Shown: positions 1 to 12,600, counted from the stretch's first letter. The stretch is DNA of 64,000 bases from Armillaria gallica (GCA_037576215.1 JBANDB010000014.1:62001-126000), one strand, 5' to 3'. The notes: a model not told the origin generated them from the letters alone. A program made the numbers and translations.

Positions 1-568
1 TGATGACGTTGTTGATTTCTGGGTTGAGTCCGACGGTGTATACCTGCGCGCTCGACCAGGATGCGCCTGAGCCCACCTCAGCACCGTTGACGTACAGAGT
101 GTGGAGGTTGTCACTGGACACTATTCTCAGAACAGTCTTGGAAGTAATCGAGAAAGCCGAACATACGTAGCAATGAGGATTGTCGCGCACACCGGGCACT
201 TGGTCTTGGTGTGAGGGATGGTCTTGCGAAAGGGACGAGAACCGGTGGGTGCATACCCACCAGCGCCACCTTCCTCTCCAGTCCAAATCCAGTTGGAGTT
301 GGCTAGAGTAAGAGGCTGGGCTGCGGCGCGCGCTGCGAGAGACGCCTTTTCAGTAGTCGCCACCCTGGCAAGGAGACCTGAAAAGGAGGTGAGTGCGGAA
401 TCAAGCGTCGATCACAAATAAATGCGTACTCCTCTCCGATGTGGGGAACGCAGTCGTGAGGACCGCAGAAATAACGACGGGCAAGAGCAAAAGAGCTACG
501 GAAATAATATGAGCGGGAAGAGAAAAGAGAAGGCCAGATATGCTTTACAGCTAACCTTGGGCGAACAT
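1..568 (-). CDS. Secreted two-module jelly-roll-like protein, copy 1 (3' part outside the window)
   Basis: This is a partial gene. The exons visible are 556-568 (ATG plus MFAQ), 430-495, 167-377 and 1-113, with introns at 496-555, 378-429 and 114-166. The start of the protein is a short hydrophobic signal peptide ending near AFPTSE, so the product is probably secreted. The first module follows, with a WIWTGEE motif, a PFRKT motif and then a DNLHTLYVNG-type strand. This pattern resembles the galactose-binding-like N-terminal domain of alpha-L-rhamnosidases, so carbohydrate binding is an inference. No catalytic domain is seen in the complete copies. The start was chosen because all three copies share an ATG, the same first intron, and a TATA box about 60 bases upstream. 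The intron at 378-429 contains an in-frame stop, so it must be spliced out. Copy 2 lies directly upstream in the same orientation. Confidence 0.75.
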
Positions 569-625
569 TAAAGAGAGGAATATCTACCTGTCGGTGGATG
601 GTTGGACTGTGCATTACTGCCTTGC

Positions 626-632
626 TTTTATA
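626..632 (-). promoter_or_regulatory. TATA box of secreted-module gene copy 1
   Basis: A TATAAAA sequence on the minus strand lies about 58 bases upstream of the start codon at 568. The same sequence at the same distance is kept in copies 2 and 3. Confidence 0.6.
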
Positions 633-639
633 GCGAAAA

Positions 640-1475
640 AAACGCTCTCGGCGTGAAAACGTAGCGGCATTCTAGCAACTCAGCAGCGTAACAAATTTCT
701 GACAGACAGAATCGCAGAAAGAAACAAGCGGCTCGGGGAGTTTAATTCCGTGTAGATGTATCCGGGGGACTGTAGTGCGGACGCCGGCAAGCTTCTGTTG
801 AAGAGCACCGTCGGGTAATAAAACAAACTTCCTTCCTAACAGAACAAAGGGCTGCTGACTCTATATTGAAGGATCAGATTTTGAGAAGTGACTGAGATGT
901 AACCGATGATGGATCGATCCCACATGCTGGCAAGTGGAGCAAACACCGATATCGCAGACATCCACGATACTTCTGTGACGCAGCGCGTAGCCAAGAAACT
1001 TCATATGATAATAGATAGTAGGCGTAGGTGACTGCAGGACGACTCGGCCGTGAGTCAGGAAACCGAACATAGCATCAGTGTAGATAGATGACAATCATCA
1101 TTGGAGCCGTTAGCATCAGTGATCGCAGAAGAGTCCTAAGTAGTAAGTACTCAATTAAAATGACCGAGCACATGATAGAGATGTTACTGTATGACTTGAA
1201 GTTACCGGAACATTTCTGGTCCGCAAAAACTATATCGGAACTCATTCCGCTGTATCTCCGTCGGCAAGCTTCTCTTATACAGTACTCCAGTACGGAGGTG
1301 CCAGTTACGTCCTATATCTAGATATCCTTCAGAGACGGGAGCATCGGAGTAGTTTCTGTTATAGTTTTCAGATGGAGGACATTGTCCAGAAAATTCCTCA
1401 TTTTTTGGAGAAGAACTGAAAAACGAAACACCCAGAAGCATACTGTTCGTGAATTGTCATCAGATCCATTTTCTT
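640..1475 (-). repeat. Duplicated upstream block of secreted-module copy 1
   Basis: This stretch holds no gene. It is a diverged copy of the block upstream of copy 2 (about 3050-3540) and, in inverted orientation, of the block upstream of copy 3 (about 42780-43280). The short open frames in it, for example 861-1094, are shared only because the DNA is duplicated. It shows that the duplication unit covered gene, promoter and more than 600 bases of upstream DNA. Confidence 0.65.
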
Positions 1476-1633
1476 AGCGAGAGCTTATTCTCAATATCTG
1501 GATTCTGCAACCACCGACTTCAAACCAGAACATTTGATTCTTCAACACAACATTCCAGCGTATATACTTGTAGAAGTAAAGAATGAACAAAAATGAATGT
1601 GATAAAGATATCCGCAAGGAGTTGCTCGAGTAA

Positions 1634-2981
1634 CTACGCAGCCGGAACGGTAATAGCTCCCCAAGGCGCACTGCCATACTTGCCCACAATTGTAGCATCA
1701 CTCCAAGTGCTATCATCGGTTGCGGGGAGCTGGAAGCCAGTGGGAAGACTGGTGGACGCCTTCCAGGTGGTATCCGTGACGTAGGAAGCCGAAGTCCCAT
1801 CGTTATACGCGACCAGGATGGTGGCAATGACACCAGCCGGACCACCAGTGTTCTCTCCATCGACTGCGAAGACATTCTGGTCGGGGTCCAGCTGAGGCAC
1901 AGAGTATGCTTGGGCGGTGTTGAAGTCTGTGCCCGACCCGAGGGACTGGCCATTGGCATAGAGAGTGTACGCGTTATCGCTGTGAAGGATTGATCAATTA
2001 ACGCTAATCAAATGAAGAGTCAAAGGTCTTACACAGTGATGACAACCTTCGCGCACACCGCGCCTTTGCCGTAAGGCGAAGTGACTGTCTTTCTGAACGC
2101 CCTGTGTCCAACTGGGGCGCTCCCTGTCGAGTCGGTCTCGCCGGTCCAAATCCAGTTGCTCTGGGTCATATCAAGTGCGGGAGGAAGCGCGGTCTGACCC
2201 CAAGGAGATACACCTTCCTTGCCCTGCCCGACCGCTGCAACCCACGCCGAGTCGTCCAAGCTCGGGTTCGCAAATCCAGCAGGGGGAGCGGCTTTGAGGG
2301 TCTTCCAGGACGCGTCACTGACAAAAGTCTCAGTGGTGCCGTCGGCGTAGTCCACGAGGATGGTGGCGATCACAGCGGCGGGTCCTCCAGTGTTAGTGCC
2401 ATTGACGGTGATGACGTTGTCGGATTCTGGGTTGAGGCCGACGGTGTACACCTGTGCGCTCGAGAAGGACGCGCCTGAGCCCACCTCAGCGCCGTTGACG
2501 TACAGCGTGTGGAGGTTGTCACTGGATTTTTCTTTCAGAAAGGTCTTAGAAGTAATCGAGAAAGCCAAACTTACGTAGCAAGGAGGACTGTCGCGCATAC
2601 CGGGCACTTGGTGCTGGTGTGAGGGATAGTCTTGCGGAAGGGACGAGAACCGATGGGTGCGCTCCCTCCTGCGCTGTCCTCCTCTCCAGTCCAAATCCAG
2701 TTGGAGTTGGCTAGAGTAAGAGGCTGGGCTGCGGCGCGCGCTGCGAGAGACGCCTTTTCAGTAGTCGCCACACTGGCAAGGAGACCTGAAAAGGAGGTGA
2801 GTGCGGAATCAAAGCATCGATCGTAAAGAAACGCGTACTCCTCTCCGATGTGGGGAACGCAGTCGTGAGGACTGCAGAAAGAACGACGGGCAAGAGTAAA
2901 AGAGCTGCGGAAATAATATGAGCGGGAAGAGAGAGAAAAGAGAAAGCCAGAGAGGCTTGAAAGCTAACCTTGGGCGAACAT
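1634..2981 (-). CDS. Secreted two-module jelly-roll-like protein, copy 2 (complete)
   Basis: This is a complete gene of five exons: 2969-2981, 2839-2904, 2575-2785, 2033-2521 and 1634-1979. The introns are about 50-65 bases and all GT-AG. The protein begins MFAQALLLLP and continues as a hydrophobic stretch to AFPTSER, a likely signal peptide. Two similar modules of roughly 140 residues follow. Each has a WIWTGE motif near its start or a matching SNWIWTGE linker, a FRKT strand, a cysteine-containing strand (CPVCAT, VCAKVV), a Tx(L/Y)YxNG motif, a TGGPAxVIAT motif and an aspartate-rich DDSxW motif. The fold looks galactose-binding-like, as in the rhamnosidase N-terminal domain. The role is probably extracellular sugar or cell-wall binding, but this is inferred. 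No catalytic domain is present. Copies 1 and 3 are close homologues. Confidence 0.82.
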
Positions 2982-3038
2982 TAAAGAGAGGAATATCTAC
3001 CTGTCGGTGGATGGTTGTACTGTACATTACTGCCTTGC

Positions 3039-3045
3039 TTTTATA
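3039..3045 (-). promoter_or_regulatory. TATA box of secreted-module gene copy 2
   Basis: TATAAAA on the minus strand, about 58 bases upstream of the ATG at 2981, in a block conserved among copies 1, 2 and 3. Confidence 0.6.
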
Positions 3046-3049
3046 GCGA

Positions 3050-3730
3050 AAAAACACGCCCAGCGTGCAAACACAGTGGCATCTTGGCAATTCAGCAGCG
3101 CAACAAATTTCTGACAGACAGAATCGAAGAAAGAAACAAGCGCCCCGGAATGTTATAATTTCCTGACAGAACGGAGGACTGCTGACTCTATGTTGAAGGG
3201 CCAGATTTTGAGAAGTGACTGAGATGTAAACCGATGATGGATCGATCCCACATGCCAGCAAGTAGAGAAAACACTGATACTGCAGACATCCACGGTGCTT
3301 CTGTAACGCAGTGCGTATACAAGAACTTCATAAGATAATAGACAGTAGCCGTAGGTGACTGCAGGACGATTCGGCCGTGAGTCAGGAAACCGAACAAAGC
3401 ATCAGTAGATGACAATCATCACTGGAGCCGCTACAATCAGTGATGGCAGAAGAGTCCTAAGTACTCAGTTAAAATGACTGAGTACATGATAGAGATGTCA
3501 CTGTATGATTTGAATGATACCGAAGAACCGAAAAATGAAACACCTAGAAGCATAGCTCAACGCTTCGACGAAAATTTTCGGTGTCGTCGGCGCGCCTAAA
3601 ATTTATGGCATGTACATGGTTCTTCATCTACGGACTGGTCAGAGTTGCGTTAAGCAAAACGGATGAGAGAAAAGAAGAGCAAACTTGTACGAATTGAACG
3701 CTGACAGCATAACTACTTCCGGGCCGTAAC
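3050..3730 (-). repeat. Duplicated upstream block of secreted-module copy 2
   Basis: This stretch contains no convincing gene. Read on the minus strand it matches about 42600-43290 on the plus strand. The part nearest 3530-3700 also matches about 29500-29640, upstream of the dead copy 4. The block therefore belongs to the segmental duplication that carried the secreted-module genes. Confidence 0.65.
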
Positions 3731-3805
3731 ATCGCTGGTGGAAGGAATCTCAAAATCCCTATTTCTACAGGTCATACAGCGGTGAGGAAATTCTATCTCT
3801 TTGGA

Positions 3806-4510
3806 TTAAAAGTGCTGACAGACTGGTAAGGGTGCGCCGTTTAAGCTCAAGGTATGTAACGAAGTCTGGTTGCTATCAAGAAAAGCATGCTTGTCATGTA
3901 TTGCTTTGGCTGAAAAAAAGAAAAATCGCGACGCTTTCTGCAGCTGCGAGAAAGACATAAGTATGATGCAACACTTAACATCGGGAGAGTTTAACAAACG
4001 CAAGATATCTCTTCAATGTGCTGGCGTTTCAGACGTATTGAATGTTGTAGCACTTGGTTCCCATCAAACTCTCGCCTTCAGCCTACGAGCCCAACCGAGA
4101 ATAATGAGGATGAAGACAGACGATTTTGCGATCAAAATGAAACTAGCGAATCGATAACTTTGGACTTGGAAATGCTGACAGGATGGTGACGACGCGCCGT
4201 TTAGGCTAAAGGCGTGTAATGAAGCCTGGTTGTTATCAAGAAAAGTATGTTTGCCATGTGTTGCTTTGGTTGAAAGAGAAGACGACCACGACGCTTTGTG
4301 CAACTGTGAGAAAGAAATGAGTACGATACAACACAGAACATCGGGAGAGTTCAACTAACGTAAGACATTTCTTAATGTGCTGGTATCTCGGACGAATGGA
4401 TCACTGTAGTACTTGGTTCCCGTCGAACTCCTGCCTTCAGCCCACGAGCCCAGCCGAGAATAATGAAAACGAAGATAGACGATTGTGCGATCGAAACTAA
4501 ACCAGCGAGA
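3806..4510 (-). repeat. Two tandem units copied from the 3' end of the membrane-protein gene
   Basis: Two head-to-tail units of about 360 bases (about 3808-4169 and 4170-4510) are clearly similar to each other. The second overlaps the C-terminal coding part of the membrane protein gene at 4372-5187. In both units the minus strand encodes a decayed version of the IILGWARxLKA C-terminal motif. The downstream copies carry stops and frame changes, so they are probably non-functional duplicated ends. They could also be alternative 3' exons, but no clean splice arrangement was found. Confidence 0.6.
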
Positions 4511-5187
4511 ACCTTCAATAAGACGGGAAGTATGGCGCAGAGGTTTGGTCCTTCTCGATTATGGATGGTGTCCATGCGAGCTACGGAGACGGCCGTCATG
4601 ATTGAGACAACCGACGACACAGTCATCAGAACGTATTCGAAGTTTGAGTAAGGCGATGGACGGGAAGCGATGTTCTGTTCAGCACAGTCTCGAGACCAGA
4701 GATATACATGGTGGACGAAGGACAATAGTGACAATAGTTGAATAGTCACTGGAGGCGCACAGAGAGCGAATGGTAGTACCGCGATTATCTCCTCCAAGGT
4801 TCCCCATATGAAGCTTGAGCCGCTCGGACGAGACCATGCAGCTGAAGATAATGCGAATGCAATTATCCAGTGAACGCTAGCGACCATCTCGCCTACTGTC
4901 CAACCGAGCGGTTGACGTCCGTCGTTATGTTTCGCATAGAGTCTTCTAACGAATCCCAAGGATGACACCACGTACGCCAAGAGCTTGGTCGTTGCATATA
5001 ACAGAAGCACGATTGTGGCGATTCTGTTACATAAAAGGAAGACTCTGTAGATTATCTTCATGAATGCACTTGCATGCAGAATGCGTGAGGAAAGAGGCTG
5101 ATTGAAGAGGGCCAACAGGAGGAATCCCAGGAATACAGCGGGGTCTGGGGCAAAAGGCGGCTGCTGAGAAGATGAACTTGAATCCAT
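4372..5187 (-). CDS. Multi-pass membrane protein of unknown function
   Basis: This is a single open frame of 271 residues. The start is the first ATG in frame, giving MDSSSSSQQPPFAP. The protein has about six hydrophobic segments, roughly at residues 16-30, 40-70, 90-112, 122-155, 180-200 and 212-240. The loops between them are short and there are no recognisable catalytic motifs. It looks like an integral membrane protein of the kind common and unassigned in agaricomycetes. The gene lies between the secreted-module genes and the ExoX-C-like pseudogene, with no sign of co-regulation. Its 3' end has been duplicated downstream. No family could be assigned. Confidence 0.6.
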   Translation of the reverse strand: MDSSSSSQQPPFAPDPAVFLGFLLLALFNQPLSSRILHASAFMKIIYRVFLLCNRIATIVLLLYATTKLLAYVVSSLGFVRRLYAKHNDGRQPLGWTVGEMVASVHWIIAFALSSAAWSRPSGSSFIWGTLEEIIAVLPFALCAPPVTIQLLSLLSFVHHVYLWSRDCAEQNIASRPSPYSNFEYVLMTVSSVVSIMTAVSVARMDTIHNREGPNLCAILPVLLKVLAGLVSIAQSSIFVFIILGWARGLKAGVRREPSTTVIHSSEIPAH

Positions 5188-5794
5188 GTCTTCTAGAACC
5201 GCTGTATATAATGTCAATTAAAATAGCGTGGAAAAATCATAAAACGGCAAAACCTTTTGTACAAATCGCTTGCGACAAGAAATGCTGGAAGAATATGTCG
5301 GACGTTCGAATGGTTGAAGTTCAAGTTTAGCGTGAGGTGGTTGTACATTTTAAAACATGTGAAAATAATTAAAAACTGAATAATATTTGATAATTTGAAA
5401 TTCTAGAAGATTCTAGAGTCTAGACCGCAGGTCACGATCACGTGAACATGGGGCGTCACGTCGGAATATAAGTTCGACAAAATGTCGACATTCAGTTCTA
5501 TTTCTTGATACTTTATTCTGTGCGATACCCAAACATACCCGAAATATTCAAAGAGATGTTCATCAAGCTCTTATACCTAGTCGTCCTTTCGGAACTTTCT
5601 GAAAATCAAGGGATAGCACTCATGGCAAAGTCCTTTTCGTCCGATGAGAGCGTGTTTCAAATTCGTGTTCACACTCAAACTGTTGAATTGTTAATGAACC
5701 ACGCCAAATTCCATGATTCATCCCACCACATAGTGCCTTCTTTTCCATGTCTTCCACATCCCCCATGGGTCAGGCTACGAGTGCATTTTGCATA
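5188..5794. other. Intergenic stretch, no gene seen
   Basis: About 600 AT-rich bases separate the membrane-protein gene from the ExoX-C-like pseudogene. A 97-codon plus-strand open frame (5505-5798) has no recognisable features and no homologous copy in the window, and is not called. Confidence 0.5.
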
Positions 5795-6449
5795 CTAAAA
5801 GGGTATTAACGATGGCCGCTGAGATATATATCTACTAACCTTGTTCCTTGCCATCCATCGAGCAACTAGCAGCCCATTCTCTCCGTGTTCATCTTGGACA
5901 GCCTTGAGTGCCGTCATGACTTTACCCTTGTACTCCCCAGACCAAACCCAGTAGCGCTCATTCGTGAAGCCATGTTCTTCTTGCGTAAAAAACGGACCAT
6001 GCTCCGGGGTCGTTGGCCCGACTGCGGGGCAGGTATCCAACAGCTGTCTTAGCGCTGTTATTGAGGGAGAAGAGAATTCCGTTTCCGTTGCTGTCGGACG
6101 GGGCGGGTACTGTTGTTCATAACAGCGAGTCTCGACCGCATCTTCCATCGCTTTAACTGTCCCAATAGACCCTACACCATAAATCTGGCAGGCACGCGGA
6201 TAACATTCCTTCCAGAACCAGTCAGGTATAATCTTTTTCGCGTATTGAATTCTCTGCGCAGGAGTCATACCCTGGCGCTCTCGCTCCAGGTTTATGATGG
6301 CGTGTCTTAAACCCGGGTTCGTTGACCCACTGAGCTCTCTTGCAGAATATAAGGTAGGATGGTGGAACGTTAGATATCTTCTCTCCTTTGTGTTTGCCGA
6401 AGTTAAACGTGTACTCCCTTGAAGAGGAGGTTGCAGGAGCTTTCGGCAC
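5795..6449 (-). pseudogene. Broken ExoX-C-like (FGKHKG-domain) gene downstream of PKS A
   Basis: The minus strand encodes a protein with a YTFNFGKHKGEKISNVPPSYL motif near its start. This is the signature of the exodeoxyribonuclease-X-like C-terminal domain found in many fungal proteins of unknown role. A charged region with an MTPAQRIQYAKKIIP segment follows, then a tail of unknown function. Two lesions are visible. The start codon seen in the related fragment at 51373 (ATG CCG AAA) is GTG here, at 6447-6449. One extra T near 6306-6311 shifts the frame between NEPG and LRHAIIN. The gene lies downstream of PKS A on the same strand, as the related remnant does for PKS B. Either lesion could be rescued by another start or an unseen intron, but together they suggest a pseudogene. 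Confidence 0.65.
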
Positions 6450-6662
6450 GGTTATTGAAAGTAGAAGATAGTGATGGTTAATGGTCGAGCTGATTGTTTT
6501 AAATTGAGTCAAACAGTCTCTCAAAGTGCGAATGGAACAAATTCTGAGAGAAACTAAATATTTGGATCTCTGATTGAAATATAATGGCATAAAATAACAT
6601 GTACAGAATTCTAACGTCTAATAACCAATCTAAGGATACATACAACAATGGCCCATTAATCC

Positions 6663-9600
6663 TCACACACCCTCCAAGTATCGACAAGCATCAGCCATTT
6701 TGGACGAAACAGAAGCAATCTGCCGATGAAGTAGTCAGTAAGAGCAACAGCGACAATCAAAAGAGGCTCACATTAGCAGTGGTAAACGGCTGGAAGTGGT
6801 TCCCAGGAATGTCGAACACCTTCACGGGAGAAGGAGTCAGCGTATCCCAACCGGTGGTAGCATTCTTCGCGTCACTCCGATCAGCAAGCCATCTCGGAAC
6901 GTCAGCGACGCCCTCTGGGCTGAAGCCTTCACTGGATCGGAGCATGACAACAGGCGGGCATACTCCATGCGTCGCGCGAGGGTCGTAATCCTTAAGCATC
7001 GCAGCGTTCATGGCGAATTGCTTCTTGACAAGCTGGCCAACTTCAGAAGCGCTGCTCCGAGAATCGAGTTGCACAGCGGCGGCGATCAGCGACTTGGAAA
7101 GAGGGACGTGGTTGATGGGGTTGGGGGAGTCGACGAGAAGGATGCCTTTCACGGTGATGCCTTGCTTCTGGAGTTGGAGAGCGGTTTCGTATGCGGCGAC
7201 ACCACCGAACGACCATCCTGTGAAGAATAAATAAGATTATGATATAGAAAAAGAGGAAAGATGCTTGCCTCCGAGCAGGAGCGGTCCCTTTGAAACCTGA
7301 GAAATGACCTTGGCGTATGCCTGGGACATTTCGACCACGTTCTCCCAAGGCTGCGATGAGATGAAGTGGGGATTGTGAATCCCGTAGATAGACCGAGCCA
7401 ACGGCTGAAGGCGGGAGTAGTAGTTGACTAAACCGCTACCGTCGTGAATCAAGAAAAGAGGAAGGGCGTCGTTGCCAGGATGGGTTTGGATAGTGGACGG
7501 GAGGGATTCGAGTCGTAGACTTTTGACAAGATGAGACGCACTGGCATTATCGCCTTCCAGTTTCTTCGATGCAGAAATATTCGCCACAACCTTCTTCGCA
7601 GCCTGACGATGTCGCCGTAGATGGTCTTGGACAGAACGAACCGTATTGCAGGTCGTGAAGAAGTCGCCTGGAAGATCTAGCCCCAGCTCACTCTTCAGCG
7701 AATGAAGAGCTTCGATGGAGGTCAGCGAATCCAAACCGAGATGCTCGAAGTCAGTGTCATCCTGAATGTCATCGACACCGATGTCCAAAACCGTGGCAAG
7801 AACACTCTTAATGTCGGGCTCGTCATCAACGGATAACTGGGTGGGCTCCGGGAGCTGATCATCCGAAAACAACGTCGCTGGAGATGAAGGGGCACTAGTC
7901 GTGGCACGAAGAGTCGGTGACGACGGGATACTCGTGGCATTCACCGGTCGGTTAGCCGTGACTTCACGGATGATGTCCCCCGTCGTTCGGCAGGAGGTAA
8001 GAGAATGGGCGGAAAGATTGTACTCCGCGAAGGATTGTTGGAGCCGTGCAAAGATTTCTATGGACATGAGGGAGTCGACACCGATGGCCTCCAGATCCGT
8101 AGTGGTAGAAACAGAGGAAGGACTGACGTCGCAAGTCTCAGCCACGATGGTGAGCACCGTGGATTCAACATTAGGCGCCTCCGGTTCGGAAGAACGGTGA
8201 TGGTGGACAGTAGGACGACGAGCAGCAGCAGGGGTGGCGGGCTTGAGAGAGGGCTTGGGGACGGATGACTGAACAGGCTTTCCCGCAGCTCTAGCAAGGA
8301 GGCGCGAAAACGCGTTCAGCTTAAGCCGCCGGAACTGCATACCTTTCATACAGGCCACAACCCGAGAAGGTTCTCCCTTCTGGCACGCCCACGCCTCCGC
8401 AAGAATCGCGCCCTCATTCTCCACCCACACGTTGCTGCAGTAAACGACATACTCCGCATTCGTATCAACGAATTCAGGAATGACCTTGACAGAGCCGACT
8501 TCAGTGCAGATAAACGCGTCATTCCGTTCACCCTGCATATTCGCCACGAACCCTGCGACATGGAGTAAAGTATCCATGAACACCGGGTGCACGACGTATG
8601 GTCCTTTGTCGTGATCGCGGGGAAGGCGAACTTGCGCACATCCTTCCATGTGGCTAGCATCGATCGTGAGGGACTGCATAGTATGGTATTCCTTGGAATA
8701 GTCGACCACACGTTGGAACAATCCATCGTACACCGTCCGAGTCGAGAAGGTCTCCTGTTGCATGCCGGGCTTCGTGACCGCAGCAATGTGGCGGTTAATG
8801 GTAGGAAGCGCACGAGAGAACTTGGTGAGAGTGGCGGCTGTAGGCTGGAGACGGAACTCGCCATGGGCATGCGAGGTCTGCTCATTCGAGCCTTCTACTC
8901 GCGAGCTGACGCTGAAAGAGCCTGAGTCTCCGGTCAAAGTGATCACCGTTATAACAACGCGCGCGACGGACTCGTCATATACCAAACCGTGCATGAACTT
9001 GATAGCCCGGAGGATCGCGTGATTGTCATTAGACTGAGAGCCTAAATGACTACGAGTCAAGTCGATCCCAGCATACAGCTGTTCCAGGTACACAGAGGCA
9101 GGACACAAAGCTATGCCTGCAACCCGATGTCCTGTAATTGAACCAGCCAACATACTGATGGGCGTCTCAAAGATCGAGGTAAACCCGTTCGCGGGAGACG
9201 GCTCCTGGATCCATGCATGCAGGAGGGCAGAGTTGGAGATAGTCTGTTTCGCAGGAACTTCCACTTGAGAAACCTTCTCAACAGCCGTTGCCTCTTTGAA
9301 AGTGACCCAAAACTTCGACGGCGCAAAGGGATACGAGGGGAGACTAATGCACGATACATCCGGTACATGAGAGAACGTCTCTCGCCAAGAAACGGGAACA
9401 TTCGCCTGGTAGAGCTGAGCCAGAGTCGCAGCGAGCGTTGACCACGGGTCCTGCTGCTTCCGGATGGAGCCGAGAAGTAGAGGCGCGCCATGGGGCGCCG
9501 TGATCGCTTTGATCATCGGGAGGCAAGTGGTGTGGGGACCAATTTCCAACCAAGCGTCAATCTTGGAGCACTCGGGTAGCGCCATCAACGCATGAATCCC

Positions 9601-12600
9601 ACGATCGAATTGGACTGGCTCGGCACAATGTCTGGAGAAATACTGTGCGTCGAAGACGGACGCGTCGCCAGGGTGCACGACATCACCATGGACATTGGAG
9701 ATGATGGGGATCGTTGGAGCTCTCAGAGTCACGTTCAAGGCGACATCGTCAAGATCGTCAAGGATGGGTGCCATTGCGATGCTATGGTACCCAAACGGCA
9801 CGGTCAGAAGAACGTTCTTGCAGTGGACTTCGGCATCCAAGTGCTCCTTCAATGCGCGAAGCTGCTCCAATGGACCAGACACGACACAATCAACGGGGCT
9901 GTTGAAGCACGAAATGCTCAACTTGTCGAAGGTGGTTGCTTTCAAAATGTCCTGAAGCAATGATTGCGCCAGATTGACGGCAATCATACTGGTTGACGAG
10001 ACAGCACATTTTGTCACCATAAGACGCACACGATGGGCAATGATGGTAAGAGCACCCCTCAACGACAAGACATTGGCAATAACGAGCGCTGCGTATTCTC
10101 CGAGACTGCAACAGCATTAGCTCAGGCAAAGATCCAGACAAAAATAGAACATACCTGTGACCAACCACCGCTGTCGGTTTCACTCCCCAAGACATCCACA
10201 ATTTGGCAAGAGCATACTCCAACGCGAAAATAGCCGCTTGATAGGCTTCGAATTCTTCCGTCTCCGTTAGACCCGTACCGTCGGGTCCAGGAGCAATGAT
10301 TGGCAATACACCACAAAATCCGGATGCAGTAAGGAATGAATGGCATTCGTCGATATGAGATTTGAAGATCGGCGATGAATCGTACAGGGTACGCCCCATC
10401 TCCAGGTACTGAGCGCCTTGCCCAGAGAACACGAAAACGGCTTTTCCATCTTGGCTGGGAGATTGAACGAACTTAGCTTTCTGCAATTTCTCAATAAGCT
10501 CCTCCCTCGTAGAGGCGGCCACCGCTGTGCGATGCTCATAGAGCTGGCGGCGACTCGTAGACGTGTAAGCAATGTTCACTAATCTCTCGTCGGCGCTCTC
10601 TGAACTCTGGAGCCAGCTGATATACTTTGCGCGGAGTTTCTCCAGAGCGGTGTCAGTCTTTGCAGACAGACCGAAAACAAGAGGAACAGCTTCAAGCTGA
10701 ACGGGCGAAGGACGAGCAAACTCCTCCACCAATGTGGCGGTGTTCGAACCTGCAGCACCAAAGTTATTTAAGAGTGCCATCCGCGTCTGACCGCCGGGAG
10801 AAGGCTCCCAAGGAGCATGGACCCTGTCAATGATGGTATTGTCAGCATCTAATGGGGCAATGCGCGGGTTGAGATCGTGAAGGGAGATAAGACGGGGGAT
10901 GGTTCGGTGCGCCATCATGAGAAGGATTTTCGCAAGTCCTGCAGCACCAGAAGCCGCCTCCAGATGTCCAATGTTCGCTTTCACGGACGTGATATGCAAT
11001 GGATTCTTGGCGCCACGCTTCTGTGCGAATACACCCCGGATGCTCTCAAGCTCGTTTGGATCTCCAGCTTGAGTTCCCGTTCCGTGGGCTTCGACAACAT
11101 TAATTCGGGTTGCGTCGACGCCAGTATTCTCCAAAAGCTGTTTGAAAAGTGTGATTTGGGTGGGAGCGTGAGGATGGGTGATCGAATGAGCCAAGCCACT
11201 TTGGTTGACTTCGACACCTCGAATGACACCCCAAATCTTATCGTCCTCGGCGATAGCGTCGGAGAGACGCTTCAAGACGAAGATTCCACACCCTTCGCTT
11301 CGGGAATACCCATCGGCAGATGCGTCGAATGCCTTGCACTGTCCAGTTGGGCTCAGGAAATGGCCGCGATCGAGTCCCAAGAACATCTAGAACCAAAGAA
11401 TATGAGTTAAAGAATAGAACAAAGAGAAGAATGACGCACGTCTGGGCTGGCGATCACATTAACACCGCCAACAATTGCCGCGTTGCAGTCCCCGTTCATA
11501 AGAGCACGCGCTCCTTGATACACGGCGACACCAGAAGATGAGCATGCGGTGTCTACGACGATAGAGGGGCCGCTGAGCTGCATTGAATAAGACAGACGTC
11601 CACTCAAGAACGCCTTCAACGTGCCTATTCACAAGCGGGTAAGCAAATGATGGCACAGAAACCGTACACGAGAGAGCTCACCGGTGCTATAGTACACGTC
11701 AATGTCGTCACGTAGATTCTGCAAGTAGTCGTGGGTGGCTACACCGATGTAACATCCGAAAGTGTCCGGGTTGAATGAGGGAGTCGCGTTTGGAACATAG
11801 CCCGCATCTTCCAGGGCCTCGTAAGTGGTATGAAGCAAGACCCGCTGCTGAGGATCCATGCTCTTCGCCTCCCGAGGACTAATCTTGAAGAAGCGGTTAT
11901 CAAACTCATCGGCCCCTTCGATGAAGTTGCCGGTGTGGGCTTTCATTTGCCGCTTGGGGTTCTTGGCCTCATTGTAATCCGATACTTTGAAACGATTCTC
12001 AGGAACCTTAAAATATCATCCAGATGTCAGCGAATGGTGATGAAAATGAAAACAAAGTTTGAGTACCTCGCTAATAGTGTTGATACCTTGCTCCAAAACT
12101 TCCCAGAGCTTAGAGACGTTGGGTGCTCCGGGCATATTGACGGCCATTCCAACGATAGCAATAGCTTCCTGCTTGCCTTTCGATTGACGCGCGGTTTTCG
12201 CGTCCAAGGCCGTAAGATCGAGCAATTTTACGCGCTCTTTGCGTAAGGCCCTTTCAAGACCGCGACAGAGACCCGTTCCAGGCCCGACGTTAAGCAGGCG
12301 CACGGACGCGTCATCGGGAAGGTCCTCGAGAACGCCGGAAGTCACCAGGTCCCAGTTGACAGGCTGAGAAATAACCATATCTACAACGAGCTCAACAAGT
12401 GACCCAGTCATATCCTTCTTCAATGCCTCGCCGGTGAATGTGGAGCGGAGGGGAACATGGATATCCGCGATTTGCGGGAATTGAATGCTCCTCCGAATAA
12501 CGTCGGCGAGAATCTCTTCCCGTGCTCCCGCCACATGAAGTGGCGCGTGGTACAAAGTGTCGAGTGTTGTCTTATGCACAACAATGCTAGCTGCTGAGAA

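Noticed and set aside
861..1094. Similar open frames 861-1094 and 3188-3415 as a conserved small gene
   Set aside because: The similarity is explained by the duplicated upstream block of the secreted-module genes. Differences fall without regard to codon position as far as can be seen by eye.
10877..11410. Long plus-strand open frame antisense to the PKS A ketosynthase
   Set aside because: It is a shadow of the coding strand, and the same antisense frame appears in PKS B. It has no motif of its own.
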